This document shows, one piece after another, positions 1-7,093 of a stretch of 26,191 bases of DNA. The stretch is from Clostridiales bacterium. GTDB lineage: Bacteria; Bacillota; Clostridia; Lachnospirales; Anaerotignaceae. Location: positions 64,056 through 90,246 of the forward strand of contig JAHZAW010000029.1 of the NCBI GenBank assembly GCA_019423725.1. The letters run 5' to 3'. Positions within the stretch are counted from its first letter, which is position 1. Every line of letters starts with the position of its first letter. Below the pieces are notes generated by a model. That model was not told where the DNA came from. It saw nothing but the letters and a program-made list of their open reading frames with translations, and did not search any database. The translations under genes were made by a program, and so were the position numbers.

Positions 1-231
1 GTCTGCGGCGATTATTATTTTCTCTCCGCTCACCTTTCTGCCCACGGTCTCAGCCTTTATGGCAGCTATGGCCTTTACCCATTCATAGGGTGTATGCTCC
101 ACGCCCTGCTGCATATAGTTGGCTTCCTCAACACGCTCATCAACTCCGCTTTCCATAACCGTAAAGGGAACATTGAGCATTGTAAGCAGATTTTTTCTTC
201 TTGATGAATTTGATGCTAAAATAATATCCAT
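1..231 (-). CDS. maf: Maf-family nucleotide pyrophosphatase (partial, C-terminus off window)
   Basis: Only the first 77 codons are present; the gene runs off the left edge. The N-terminus reads MDIILASNSSRRKNLL, matching the Maf signature (LAS-x-SxRR-xx-LL), and the last visible residues IIIAAD correspond to the conserved strand before the catalytic DT motif. Maf proteins hydrolyse modified or non-canonical nucleoside triphosphates such as dTTP, UTP or m5UTP in the cytoplasm and influence septum formation. The start is fixed by AGGAGA seven bases upstream of ATG at 231; a nearby ATG at 236 is in another frame. It follows the DUF4321 gene by 17 bases, so the two are probably co-transcribed. 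The substrate class cannot be told from this fragment. Confidence 0.88.
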   Translation of the reverse strand, partial: MDIILASNSSRRKNLLTMLNVPFTVMESGVDERVEEANYMQQGVEHTPYEWVKAIAAIKAETVGRKVSGEKIIIAAD

Positions 232-248
232 GTCATTATCTCCTCTTT

Positions 249-497
249 TTACAGTCTTCTGTATATGATGAATGCCAGTATTATTCCTATGATACCCGCC
301 AGATTGAACTTAACGGTAAAGCCAAATGTCAGCACCAGCACATTCAGGTCAAGCACCATGGGCTGTGTCAGCCCAAATGTCTTTCCGTAATTAAGAAAAG
401 AAAAAGTCGGATTATCTCCCAGCCATTCGCCTATGAAACCTCCTATGACAAGCCCTGCCAGCAGAAGCAGTATAAGTGTCAGTCTGTCTCTTCTCAT
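249..497 (-). CDS. DUF4321 family small membrane protein
   Basis: A protein of 82 residues with two hydrophobic segments (about residues 6-24 and 54-79) joined by a short polar loop containing GDNPTFSFLNYGK. This matches the DUF4321 family of clostridial membrane proteins, whose function is unknown. The family often sits next to maf, as here, which supports the call. The open frame also has an ATG at 503, but GGAGGA abuts that codon directly and lies six bases from the ATG at 497, so 497 is the better start. A promoter reads into it from 530-558. Both termini are basic and the protein is probably an integral membrane protein. Confidence 0.8.
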   Translation of the reverse strand: MRRDRLTLILLLLAGLVIGGFIGEWLGDNPTFSFLNYGKTFGLTQPMVLDLNVLVLTFGFTVKFNLAGIIGIILAFIIYRRL

Positions 498-529
498 TAT
501 CATTCCTCCAGCCGTTTATCTACCGATAA

Positions 530-558
530 ATTGTACCAAATCATATGTTTCATTTCAA
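530..558 (-). promoter_or_regulatory. Sigma-A type promoter for DUF4321-maf
   Basis: Read on the minus strand: -35 TTGAAA (558-553), 17-bp spacer, -10 TACAAT (535-530). It precedes the ribosome-binding site at 509-504. An inverted repeat TTTATC-TACC-GATAAA (515-530) starts in the -10 and covers the expected transcription start, so it could be an operator or a short leader hairpin. Confidence 0.7.
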
Positions 559-589
559 CATTATTTATAAATAACATATTTAAGATATG

Positions 590-1552
590 TCATCCGCCTA
601 TCTCGGACATGTCCCTTTCTTCGGTTATGCCCTTTCTCTGGGAAAAGCAGTGGGCAGCAGGTTTATTTTTGACCGCCTCTTCCATAAGCCTCTTTACTTC
701 ATCCAGTCTTTTAGCCCTGACAGCCTCCCTTAGGGAAACACCATCGTCATAACAGAGGCATGTCTTTAAAAATCCTGTGGATGTGAGCCTTATCCTGTTG
801 CACTGGGAACAGAACTGTCCATGGACAGCATTTATAAATCCTATCTTTCCCTTAAAGCCCCTTATGCCATAATAAACCGCCGGGCCGTTTCCCATATTTT
901 CCTCAGCGGGATATACCTTTTTATATTTTTCCTTAAGCTCCTCAAGTATGGCCTCTCCACTGACAGACCTGTACTTTCCGCCCTCTCCAATGGGCATCAT
1001 CTCTATGAACCGCACATCTATGGGAAGCCCCTCGGCTAAAGACGCCAGTTTTATGAAATCATCCTTATTTTCATCCAGTATGACCGTGTTTATTTTGACC
1101 TTTATGCCGCTTTTTACAGCCGCGTCCAGGCTCATAAGCACATCCTCCAGCTTGTCAAAGCCGGTTATGTCCCTGAATTTTTTCCTGTCCAGTGTGTCCA
1201 GGCTTATATTCACACCATCTATGCCGGCGGATAAAAGAAGGGGGAGTTTTTCCTTCAAAAGTACGCCGTTGGTAGTAAGGGTAAGGCGTTCTATGCCATT
1301 TATCTCCTTTATCATGGCCGCCAGTTTCTCCACACCCAGTCTCACAAGGGGTTCACCGCCCGTGAGCCTTATGTACTTTATGCCAAGCTCAGCGGCAGCG
1401 GAACATATATCCCTTATCTCCTCAAAGGTCAGTATCTCAGGCATGGGTATGTTTTTTATGCCGTCGGGCATACAGTACTTGCAGCGCAGATTGCACCTGT
1501 CCGTGACCGATACACGCATATATTCTATTTTTCTGCCATATGAATCCGTCAT
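590..1552 (-). CDS. moaA: GTP 3',8-cyclase MoaA (molybdenum cofactor biosynthesis)
   Basis: A radical-SAM enzyme of 320 residues, the usual MoaA size. It converts GTP to 3',8-cyclo-GTP, the first step of molybdopterin synthesis, together with MoaC. Visible features: the SAM [4Fe-4S] motif C20-x3-C24-x2-C27, the GGEP motif at 65-68, and the MoaA-specific C-terminal cluster C248-x2-C251-x13-C265 that binds GTP. The extreme C-terminus ends in GG, the conserved tail needed for cyclase chemistry, so the protein looks intact. GAGGTG lies seven bases before the ATG. It has its own promoter (1570-1598) and a short leader. No other moa or mob gene lies in the window, but an xdhC is present 1.5 kb away, which fits use of the cofactor in a hydroxylase encoded elsewhere. 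Confidence 0.95.
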   Translation of the reverse strand: MTDSYGRKIEYMRVSVTDRCNLRCKYCMPDGIKNIPMPEILTFEEIRDICSAAAELGIKYIRLTGGEPLVRLGVEKLAAMIKEINGIERLTLTTNGVLLKEKLPLLLSAGIDGVNISLDTLDRKKFRDITGFDKLEDVLMSLDAAVKSGIKVKINTVILDENKDDFIKLASLAEGLPIDVRFIEMMPIGEGGKYRSVSGEAILEELKEKYKKVYPAEENMGNGPAVYYGIRGFKGKIGFINAVHGQFCSQCNRIRLTSTGFLKTCLCYDDGVSLREAVRAKRLDEVKRLMEEAVKNKPAAHCFSQRKGITEERDMSEIGG

Positions 1553-1569
1553 AAAAACACCTCGGAAAT

Positions 1570-1598
1570 ATTATACCGCCCCCGCTTTATATAGGCAA
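1570..1598 (-). promoter_or_regulatory. Sigma-A promoter for moaA
   Basis: Minus strand: -35 TTGCCT (1598-1593), 17-bp spacer, perfect -10 TATAAT (1575-1570). The expected start point is only about 15 bases from the start codon, leaving a very short leader with no room for a molybdenum-cofactor riboswitch. Confidence 0.7.
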
Positions 1599-1644
1599 GG
1601 AAAAGGGTATTATTAAGTTTATGTAATTTTTTTGTATAAAACTC

Positions 1645-1673
1645 TTGATTTTATATCTGACTTGTGATACTAT
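1645..1673 (+). promoter_or_regulatory. Promoter for the tRNA-Arg/tRNA-Leu unit
   Basis: Plus strand: -35 TTGATT (1645-1650), 17-bp spacer, -10 TACTAT (1668-1673). The predicted start is about 26 bases upstream of the first tRNA base, leaving a short 5' leader. Confidence 0.7.
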
Positions 1674-1706
1674 AACTAAGTACCTTTTTTGGAAGGTGCT
1701 TTATAT

Positions 1707-1780
<74 letters not shown>

Positions 1781-1785
1781 TCTTC

Positions 1786-1817
1786 AAACCGTATTCCTAA
1801 AAATACGGTTTTTGTTT
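1786..1817 (+). terminator. Hairpin between the two tRNA genes
   Basis: A 10-bp stem AAACCGTATT (1786-1795) / AATACGGTTT (1802-1811) with loop CCTAAA is followed by TTGTTTTAT. It has the form of an intrinsic terminator for tRNA-Arg. Only 11 bases separate it from tRNA-Leu, too few for a separate promoter, so either read-through is substantial or the hairpin acts in processing. Confidence 0.6.
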
Positions 1818-1822
1818 TATAT

Positions 1823-1906
1823 GCGGAGGTGGCGGAATTGGCAGACGCGCTAGATTCAGGTTCTAGTGAACGTTAGTTCATGTGGGTTCAAGTCCCATCC
1901 CCCGCA
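1823..1906 (+). tRNA. tRNA-Leu (anticodon CAG)
   Basis: An 84-nt class II tRNA. The anticodon stem CTAGA/TCTAG holds the loop TTCAGGT with anticodon CAG at 1857-1859. The long variable arm is TGAAC-GTTA-GTTCA, and the T arm is GTGGG-TTCAAGT-CCCAT. The acceptor arms GCGGAGG (1823-1829) and CCCCCGC (1899-1905) pair except for an A1827-C1901 mismatch at the fifth pair. The discriminator is A1906 and no CCA is encoded. It reads CUG codons. Confidence 0.95.
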
Positions 1907-2183
1907 GACGTCGGAATGGACGGCGCTCCATTCAAAAAGCCCGGCTTATCAGCCGGGCTTTTCTTTTACCGCTTTGTCCTTCCTCCTTTTAACATCAAAT
2001 CCCCGGGGATTTGATGTTATTTTTTTGTTCATTCAGCAAGCTTTAGATCACTTGCTCCGATTTTTTTATTAAAAAATCTGAGTTCGTTCCTGCCGCTGCT
2101 CCTCCTTTTAGCCCCAAGGCGACGAAGTTTTGGGGCTGTTTTGAATGGACAAGGCCCCGGCCATTCTCTCTAAACGGCTTTAT
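1907..2183. repeat. Gene-free stretch packed with inverted repeats
   Basis: No gene is visible between tRNA-Leu and the convergent isomerase gene. Besides the terminator at 1935-1966 the stretch holds: GAATGGA/TCCATTC (1914-1920/1927-1933); a 30-bp perfect palindrome at 1990-2019 centred on CCCC|GGGG and followed by a T run; AGCAAG/CTTGCT (2037-2042 region and 2051-2056 region); AGCCCCAA/TTGGGGCT (2110-2117/2130-2137); and GAATGG/CCATTC (2143-2148/2161-2166). The words CCTCCTTTTA and GAATGGAC each occur twice, so the region looks like a decayed tandem array of hairpin units. No ORF or transposase remnant was recognised. Confidence 0.6.
1935..1966 (+). terminator. Strong intrinsic terminator after tRNA-Leu
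   Basis: A 12-bp perfect stem (1935-1946 with 1951-1962, core GCCCGGCT/AGCCGGGC) with a 4-nt loop TATC, then TTCTTTT. It ends the tRNA transcript. Confidence 0.9.
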
Positions 2184-2211
2184 TAAAAAAGCCATACCCT
2201 TTGGTATGGCT
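2184..2211 (-). terminator. Terminator of the pyk-xdhC-isomerase unit
   Basis: On the minus strand a 9-bp stem AGCCATACC/GGTATGGCT (2211-2203 with 2198-2190, 4-nt loop) is followed by six T. It lies 23 bases past the stop codon of the isomerase gene. Confidence 0.85.
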
Positions 2212-2233
2212 CAATTTCTATGTTTTTCTTTCC

Positions 2234-3019
2234 TTACTGTGCGTCCTTATAGGCTCTTTTCATTATCTCAAGGGCTCTGGCTCCTTCGGTCTCGAGCTTG
2301 CTTACATCGGACTCATTACTTATGGATGTGTCATATCCAAGAAGTCTGAGCTTTGTAAATATAGCCTTGAGCTCATCATAATCCTTTTCAGTCAGCTGAG
2401 GTCTGGAATAGTTCTCTCCCATGCCGCTGGTATGGGTATGTATGGTCTGTTTCATATACTTATCTATATCCAGCATGTCCTTCATCATGGGCTTGATATT
2501 ATAAAAATCCAATACCAGCTTAACTTCCGGCCTATTTATCTCCTCAACCATATCCAGTGCCTCATCGGGTGTATTGATGAAATTGCAGAGATGGTCATGG
2601 AGGGATTCAAGAAGCACGGTCATGCCATATTCACTGGCCGCCTCCGCTGTTATCTCAAGGAATTCCTTTCCCTGCTGCCATGCTTTCTGTCTATCGTAGT
2701 CCTCGGGGAGCTTCCTTATGCCGGGAGAACCGATGCCAATGGTCTTTACACCAAGTCTGGCTGCCCTGAGCATGAGTTTTTCAGCATACGCCTTCACCGT
2801 CTTCGGGTCAAAGCCCTCTCCAGCCATTTTAGGCTCAGTCTTGGCATATCCGCTTATGGCAAGACAAGGTATGCTTCCCTCCGATACCTTTTTCACAGCT
2901 TCCTCAAACTCATCATCAGTAAGCTCGTAAAGGTCAGCCCCGTTGACGTCTATATAGTCATATCCAGCCTTAACGACCTCATCATAAAGTCTGATAGGTG
3001 CACAGCATCCAAATTTCAT
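2234..3019 (-). CDS. Sugar phosphate isomerase/epimerase-like TIM-barrel protein
   Basis: A protein of 261 residues of the AP-endonuclease-2 / xylose-isomerase-like TIM-barrel family. Four residues stand where the family binds its metal: E138 (VLLES), D171 (VLDFY), a histidine at 194/196 (IHTHTSG) and E236 (SNES). No signal peptide is present, so it should act in the cytoplasm. The substrate cannot be deduced; relatives epimerise or isomerise keto-sugars and polyols. GGGGGA lies about six bases before the ATG. The gene follows xdhC, with only 12 bases between them, and is the last gene before the terminator at 2184-2211, so it is co-transcribed with xdhC. No transporter or sugar kinase is nearby to suggest a pathway. 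Confidence 0.8.
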   Translation of the reverse strand: MKFGCCAPIRLYDEVVKAGYDYIDVNGADLYELTDDEFEEAVKKVSEGSIPCLAISGYAKTEPKMAGEGFDPKTVKAYAEKLMLRAARLGVKTIGIGSPGIRKLPEDYDRQKAWQQGKEFLEITAEAASEYGMTVLLESLHDHLCNFINTPDEALDMVEEINRPEVKLVLDFYNIKPMMKDMLDIDKYMKQTIHTHTSGMGENYSRPQLTEKDYDELKAIFTKLRLLGYDTSISNESDVSKLETEGARALEIMKRAYKDAQ

Positions 3020-3031
3020 CTAAATTCCCCC

Positions 3032-4027
3032 TTATCTATGTTCCGCGCGGTGCATTATGAGCTCAGCGGCAACGCTCACAGCTATTTCAGCCGGTGTGGC
3101 TGCCTTTATGGCAAGACCTATGGGCGTATGAAGGCTCTCTACCATATCCCTGTCAACTCCGGCATCCAGGAGCCTCTGTTTCGTATAGGCCGCCTTATTT
3201 TTACTGCCTATTACTCCCGCGTATGACGGCCTCTTCCTAAGGGCCTGTTCCAGCACCTCATAATCCGCTGAATGGCCGCTGGTCATTACCACCACATAAT
3301 CATTTTCTGTTATTGTAACATATTTTTCGAGGTCCGTAAAAGTACATTTTACCAGGTCTATATTCCCGCTGAAGGCACCTTCGGGCACCTCCCTTTCCTC
3401 AAATACAGTTACGGAAAAATCCAGCCGCTTAAGCAGCGGAGCCAGCTCCCTGGACACATGGCCCGCTCCGAAAATGTATACCTTTCCCCTTTCTGCCAGC
3501 GGCTCCATAAATACGGTCATATCCCCGTTTTTAAAGGAGTGTTTATCATTCATATGCTCCCTGGCAGTATCATCTGTGAGCCCGTCAATAAATTTTACGC
3601 CATTTTCAGGATCATACAGCCCTATGTCCACCCCATTTCCGCTGGCAGCAGTCACAAGACGTGCCTCCGGGTCCTTCTGGGCCTCGAGTATGGCTTCAAG
3701 GAGGGCTTTATCTCCCTTGGCAAAAAGCCTGAAACATACTTCCACATTTCCTCCGCATATCATTCCAACGTCGGCGGTATCCTTTACTCCCAGGTCATAG
3801 GCCGCTGAACACCAGCCCTTGTCCCTGGCGGCTTCCAAAGCCTTCTGGATACAAAGATACTCCACCCTTCCGCCGCCGATGGTGCCCTTTATGGTGCCGT
3901 CATCAAATACCAGCATCCTGGCTCCCTCTCCCCTGGGGGTGGAACCCGATGAGGCTATTATGGATACGAGCACCGCTTCCTTTCCGCTGTTTATGGTATC
4001 ATACAGTTCCTTAAATATATTTTCCAT
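3032..4027 (-). CDS. xdhC: XdhC/CoxI family molybdenum hydroxylase maturation protein
   Basis: A protein of 331 residues with both XdhC domains. The N-terminal XdhC/CoxI domain carries SSGSTPRGEGARM (26-38), GTIGGG (48-53) and MICGG (89-93). The C-terminal Rossmann domain starts at FGAGHVS (186-192) and contains VVVMTSGH and GVIGSKNK. Family members bind the molybdenum cofactor and insert it, after sulfuration, into xanthine dehydrogenase-type hydroxylases or related selenium-dependent enzymes. No hydroxylase subunit is present here. The frame also opens at an ATG at 4042, but GGGGAG is placed seven bases from the ATG at 4027, which I prefer. It lies between pyk and the isomerase gene on the same strand. 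Confidence 0.88.
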   Translation of the reverse strand: MENIFKELYDTINSGKEAVLVSIIASSGSTPRGEGARMLVFDDGTIKGTIGGGRVEYLCIQKALEAARDKGWCSAAYDLGVKDTADVGMICGGNVEVCFRLFAKGDKALLEAILEAQKDPEARLVTAASGNGVDIGLYDPENGVKFIDGLTDDTAREHMNDKHSFKNGDMTVFMEPLAERGKVYIFGAGHVSRELAPLLKRLDFSVTVFEEREVPEGAFSGNIDLVKCTFTDLEKYVTITENDYVVVMTSGHSADYEVLEQALRKRPSYAGVIGSKNKAAYTKQRLLDAGVDRDMVESLHTPIGLAIKAATPAEIAVSVAAELIMHRAEHR

Positions 4028-4049
4028 AGTCTTTCTCCCCATAAACTTA

Positions 4050-4073
4050 CAGCCTCTGACCTGTCAGAGGCTG
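4050..4073 (-). terminator. Hairpin between pyk and xdhC
   Basis: A perfect 10-bp stem CAGCCTCTGA/TCAGAGGCTG (4050-4059/4064-4073) with a 4-nt loop lies just after pyk. On the minus strand it is followed only by TAAGTTTAT, a poor T tract. It may be a partial terminator that lowers xdhC expression relative to pyk, or a processing site. Confidence 0.55.
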
Positions 4074-4090
4074 TTCAAAACCATTTGTAA

Positions 4091-5518
4091 TTAATATTTG
4101 TGTCCTACTACCTGTACTTTTATCATGTTTGTTGTTCCAGGTATTCCAAGGGGAAGTCCCGCTGTTATGACGGTTATGTCTCCCTTGTCCAGAAGTCCCA
4201 AATCCATGGCCTTATCCACACATTTATCAAAAAGCGCAAATGTATCAAATTCATCTTCCACAAGCACAGGAGCAACTCCCCATACAAGGCTCAGTCTCCT
4301 GCACAGGCCTTCATCGGTGGCACAGGCTATTATGTCGCATCCGGGTCTGTATTTCGCAATGTTTTTAGCCGTCGTTCCTGATTTCGTTACCGTAAGGATC
4401 GCCCTTGCGTTCAGGTCATGGGCTGTGGTGCATGTGGCATGGCTTATGGCATCCGTAACATTGGGATTTGATTTTCTCTCGCCATTGAAAAATCTCTTTT
4501 TATAGTCTATGGCTTCCTCTGCCCTGATGGCTACCCTTGCCATGGTCTTTACAGCCTCAACAGGATATTTGCCTACGGCTGTTTCGCCTGAAAGCATTAT
4601 GGCTCCTGTGCCGTCAAATACAGCGTTTGCCACGTCCGCTGTCTCAGCCCTGGTGGGTCTGGGATTATTGATCATGGAGTCCAGCATCTGTGTGGCTGTT
4701 ATGGTCATCTTTCCTGCCTTGGCAGCTTTCTTTATTATCATTTTCTGTATAACGGGTACTTCCTCATAGGGTATCTCTACTCCCATGTCTCCTCTGGCTA
4801 TCATTACTCCATCGGATACCTGAAGTATCTCATCGATATTTTCAACGCCCTGCTTATTCTCTATCTTCGCGATGATGGCAATTGATGAACAGTTCCTCTC
4901 ATCAAGTATCCTTCTTATTTTAAGGACGTCTCCCGCTGTCCTTACAAAGGACGCCGCTATAAAGTCAAAGTCATTGTCAACGGCAAAATTGATGTCGCTT
5001 ATGTCTTTTTCGCTCATATAGGGCATGGATACTACGGTTCCCGGAAGGTTGACTCCCTTGTTATTGGATACGGGGCCGGGATTTACAACTACACATTTTA
5101 CATCGGTATCATTTTTTTCAACGACCTTAAGTTCAATAAGTCCATCGTCTATGAGCACCCTCGTTCCTACACTCACATCTTCAGGGAAATCCTTATAGGT
5201 AACGGATACGATGTCCTGGTCTCCTTCCACTTCCCTGGTGGTGAGGGTGAAATATTCCCCTTCCTTAAGTTCGATCTTTCCATCTTTGAATTTTCCGACA
5301 CGGATCTCCGGACCCTTTGTGTCAAGAAGAGCAGCCACATATCTGCTCTTGTCTATTCTCGCCTGTTTAAGCTCATCAAGTCTTCTTAAATGTTCCTCAT
5401 AATTTGAATGTGAAAAGTTGAATCTTGCCACATTCATTCCTTCGTCTATCATCTGTTCAAGGACCTGCAGATCATCGGTAGCAGGACCAAGTGTGCAAAC
5501 TATTTTTGTTTTTCTCAT
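4091..5518 (-). CDS. pyk: Pyruvate kinase
   Basis: A protein of 475 residues, the standard length without the extra C-terminal PEP-utiliser domain of some Firmicutes. It transfers phosphate from PEP to ADP in the last step of glycolysis. Clear motifs: NVARFNFSHSN near 30-40, LDTKGPEIRVG, the active-site signature with IAKIENKQG and MIARGDMGVEIP, and TATQMLDSM followed by NNPRPTRAE. The C-terminal domain (about 345-475) has the allosteric-type fold with TKSGTTA and ends VQVVGHKY. The frame extends upstream to 5548, but the GGAGG nine bases before the ATG at 5518 and the family N-terminus MRKTKIVCTLGP fix the start. It is driven by its own promoter at 5599-5627 and leads xdhC and the isomerase gene. 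Confidence 0.97.
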   Translation of the reverse strand: MRKTKIVCTLGPATDDLQVLEQMIDEGMNVARFNFSHSNYEEHLRRLDELKQARIDKSRYVAALLDTKGPEIRVGKFKDGKIELKEGEYFTLTTREVEGDQDIVSVTYKDFPEDVSVGTRVLIDDGLIELKVVEKNDTDVKCVVVNPGPVSNNKGVNLPGTVVSMPYMSEKDISDINFAVDNDFDFIAASFVRTAGDVLKIRRILDERNCSSIAIIAKIENKQGVENIDEILQVSDGVMIARGDMGVEIPYEEVPVIQKMIIKKAAKAGKMTITATQMLDSMINNPRPTRAETADVANAVFDGTGAIMLSGETAVGKYPVEAVKTMARVAIRAEEAIDYKKRFFNGERKSNPNVTDAISHATCTTAHDLNARAILTVTKSGTTAKNIAKYRPGCDIIACATDEGLCRRLSLVWGVAPVLVEDEFDTFALFDKCVDKAMDLGLLDKGDITVITAGLPLGIPGTTNMIKVQVVGHKY

Positions 5519-5598
5519 ATATGTCTTCCTCCGCCATAAATCTGTCATAGGATCAAGTGTCTGTCGGACAGTTCATTTATCCTGAACAATCCAATTAA

Positions 5599-5627
5599 AT
5601 TATATAGTCACTGCAGACATTTGTAAA
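5599..5627 (-). promoter_or_regulatory. Sigma-A promoter for pyk
   Basis: Minus strand: -35 TTTACA (5627-5622), 17-bp spacer, perfect -10 TATAAT (5604-5599). The roughly 75-nt leader contains two short inverted repeats, GTTCA/TGAAC and CTGTC/GACAG, but no recognisable riboswitch. Confidence 0.75.
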
Positions 5628-5658
5628 TCAACATATTTGAAAAATATATTAATATTCC

Positions 5659-6105
5659 TTAAAGAAATTCCCTCAATTTTAATACAAGATCCGTTTCCAG
5701 GTCTATGAGACGGTTGGTTATATCTGATATTTCCTTCTCCACATCATCATACTCATTTCTATATTTGCAAAGAGAACGTATGCCCATGGAACAGCCCTCA
5801 CTCATCAGCTCCGCAATGGTATTATCCGATTTATCCGCCATCATCTTTACGTTTATTTTTGTCCAGGACATGGCCACCGCCACAGGTGAAGGGTCCTTCC
5901 CATCGGTGGCGCTCTTTGAAAGGAGCTCCTTTAACTCACTTTTGAGCCTGTCATGCTCTTCCTTGCTGTCCGTAAGTATTTTCTTGAGTTTGGGGCTCTC
6001 CACCTCATCTAGCACCTCATCTATGGACTTTACAGCCATTTTTGCTCCGGCGTCACATTCTCTTAACAGCTTTATGGTATCTTCCCTGACTTTTTCCGCG
6101 ATCAT
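5659..6105 (-). CDS. Predicted all-helical four-helix-bundle-like protein
   Basis: A cytoplasmic protein of 148 residues, almost entirely charged amphipathic helix: about residues 3-30, 33-60, 76-106 and 110-145. It resembles clostridial ferritin-like/DUF2383-type small proteins, with the pattern DTIKLLRECDAG, SPKLKKILTDSKEEHDRL and MSWTKINVKMM. The strict EXXH metal pairs of true ferritins are not obvious, apart from KEEHDRLKSE near 60-70. A function cannot be assigned. AGGAGG stands seven bases before the ATG at 6105; the longer frame to 6141 has no ribosome site. It is divergent from the methyltransferase gene. The last codons run to a stop at 5659, with no clear terminator before the pyk promoter. 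Confidence 0.7.
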   Translation of the reverse strand: MIAEKVREDTIKLLRECDAGAKMAVKSIDEVLDEVESPKLKKILTDSKEEHDRLKSELKELLSKSATDGKDPSPVAVAMSWTKINVKMMADKSDNTIAELMSEGCSMGIRSLCKYRNEYDDVEKEISDITNRLIDLETDLVLKLREFL

Positions 6106-6158
6106 ATCTATGCCTCCTATAATTATTTTTTCATTTTTCATATTAATCTTTTGTATAT

Positions 6159-6187
6159 TTGACCGATATTATTCTTTCACTTATAAT
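6159..6187 (+). promoter_or_regulatory. Sigma-A promoter for the methyltransferase gene
   Basis: Plus strand: -35 TTGACC (6159-6164), 17-bp spacer, perfect -10 TATAAT (6182-6187). It lies in the short gap shared with the divergent helical-protein gene, whose own promoter is less clear (possible TATACA -10 on the minus strand). Confidence 0.75.
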
Positions 6188-6214
6188 ATTTTATAAAAAA
6201 CAGGGAGGTAAAGT

Positions 6215-6865
6215 ATGCACGACGATTTTAAAGCAGCAAGGGATTTTTTTGACGGCATGGCCTCACACTGGGACAGGGATTTTGCCGCCGATCCCCGCAA
6301 AACAGAACTTATATTTTCCCTCTGCCCCGTGGATAAGGGCTCAAGAATACTGGATATAGCCTGCGGCACAGGCGCTTTGTTCCCCCATATCCTCGCCTCT
6401 GGCCCAAGCCAGCTCTGGGGCATAGACATATCTGAAAAAATGCTCGAAGAAGCTTCAAAAAAATTTCATGACCCCTGCATGCATCTTTTATGCGCAAATT
6501 TCCTTGACCTTAAGGAAGATGATTTCCGCTTGCCTGGCAGTCCTGCCAGCAGTGATGGTCCTGACGGTTTCGACGATTTTGACGGCTTTGACAGGGCATT
6601 CATATACAGGGCATACCCCCATTTCCACGACAAGGAGGCATTTATCAAAAAACTCCACAGCCTTCTTAAAAAAGGCGGCAGGTTCATCATAGCCCACAAC
6701 GAAAGCAGACACCAGATAAATGACCGCCATAACAGGACCGCCTCCGAAGTATCGGATATACTCTCCGATGTAGACACAGAGTCCGTCCTTTTCAAAGAGC
6801 TTTTCCACATCGACATAAAGGCTGATACCGATTACCTCTATGTCATCTCAGGAGTTAAAAAATAA
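6215..6865 (+). CDS. Class I SAM-dependent methyltransferase
   Basis: A protein of 216 residues with a Rossmann-like methyltransferase fold. Motif I is ILDIACGTGALFP (about 45-57), followed by the acidic residue in WGIDIS that binds the SAM ribose, then CANFLDL (motif II/III region) and LLKKGGRFIIAH (motif IV/post region). It belongs to the broad Methyltransf_11/25 group; the substrate is unknown. GGGAGGT sits about six bases before the ATG. An odd Asp/Gly/Phe-rich stretch (about residues 108-126, DGPDGFDDFDGFD) lies between motifs where related proteins have a short loop, and looks like an internal repeat expansion. The gene stands alone on plus between a divergent gene and the thiamine riboswitch. 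Confidence 0.85.
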   Translation: MHDDFKAARDFFDGMASHWDRDFAADPRKTELIFSLCPVDKGSRILDIACGTGALFPHILASGPSQLWGIDISEKMLEEASKKFHDPCMHLLCANFLDLKEDDFRLPGSPASSDGPDGFDDFDGFDRAFIYRAYPHFHDKEAFIKKLHSLLKKGGRFIIAHNESRHQINDRHNRTASEVSDILSDVDTESVLFKELFHIDIKADTDYLYVISGVKK

Positions 6866-7093
6866 TTTGCCCCATCCTTCATCACCCTTATGCCCCCGGC
6901 CAGCACTAAGACCAGCAGCCATCCCCTGTCTGTCCTTATTTTTAAGGGCTTCGATGGTTTTATTTGACGGTTTTCGCGTTTTTGCTGGTTTCCTGAGGGT
7001 CTTTTGCCGGTTTTGAGATGTTTTTCTCTATTTGTCTTATCAAGAGCCATCCTGTGGGAGGGCTCTCCATTCTCTGCCCAAGGGATGCGGCCA
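6866..7093. other. Non-coding gap before the thiamine promoter
   Basis: I see no gene or clear terminator here. The strand is T-rich with five spaced GGTTT words (about 6955-7013) and one inverted repeat AGAGCC/GGCTCT (about 7046-7068). Short open frames on the minus strand are lysine/arginine-rich, lack ribosome sites and cross the thiamine promoter, so I do not call them. Confidence 0.5.

Noticed and set aside
948..1616. 222-codon plus-strand frame opposite moaA
   Set aside because: Antisense shadow of moaA; Ser/Pro-rich, no motif.
2201..3226. 341-codon open frame on the plus strand
   Set aside because: It lies opposite the isomerase and xdhC genes, which have family motifs and ribosome sites. 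Its translation is rich in Cys, Tyr and His and shows no domain; it is an antisense shadow.
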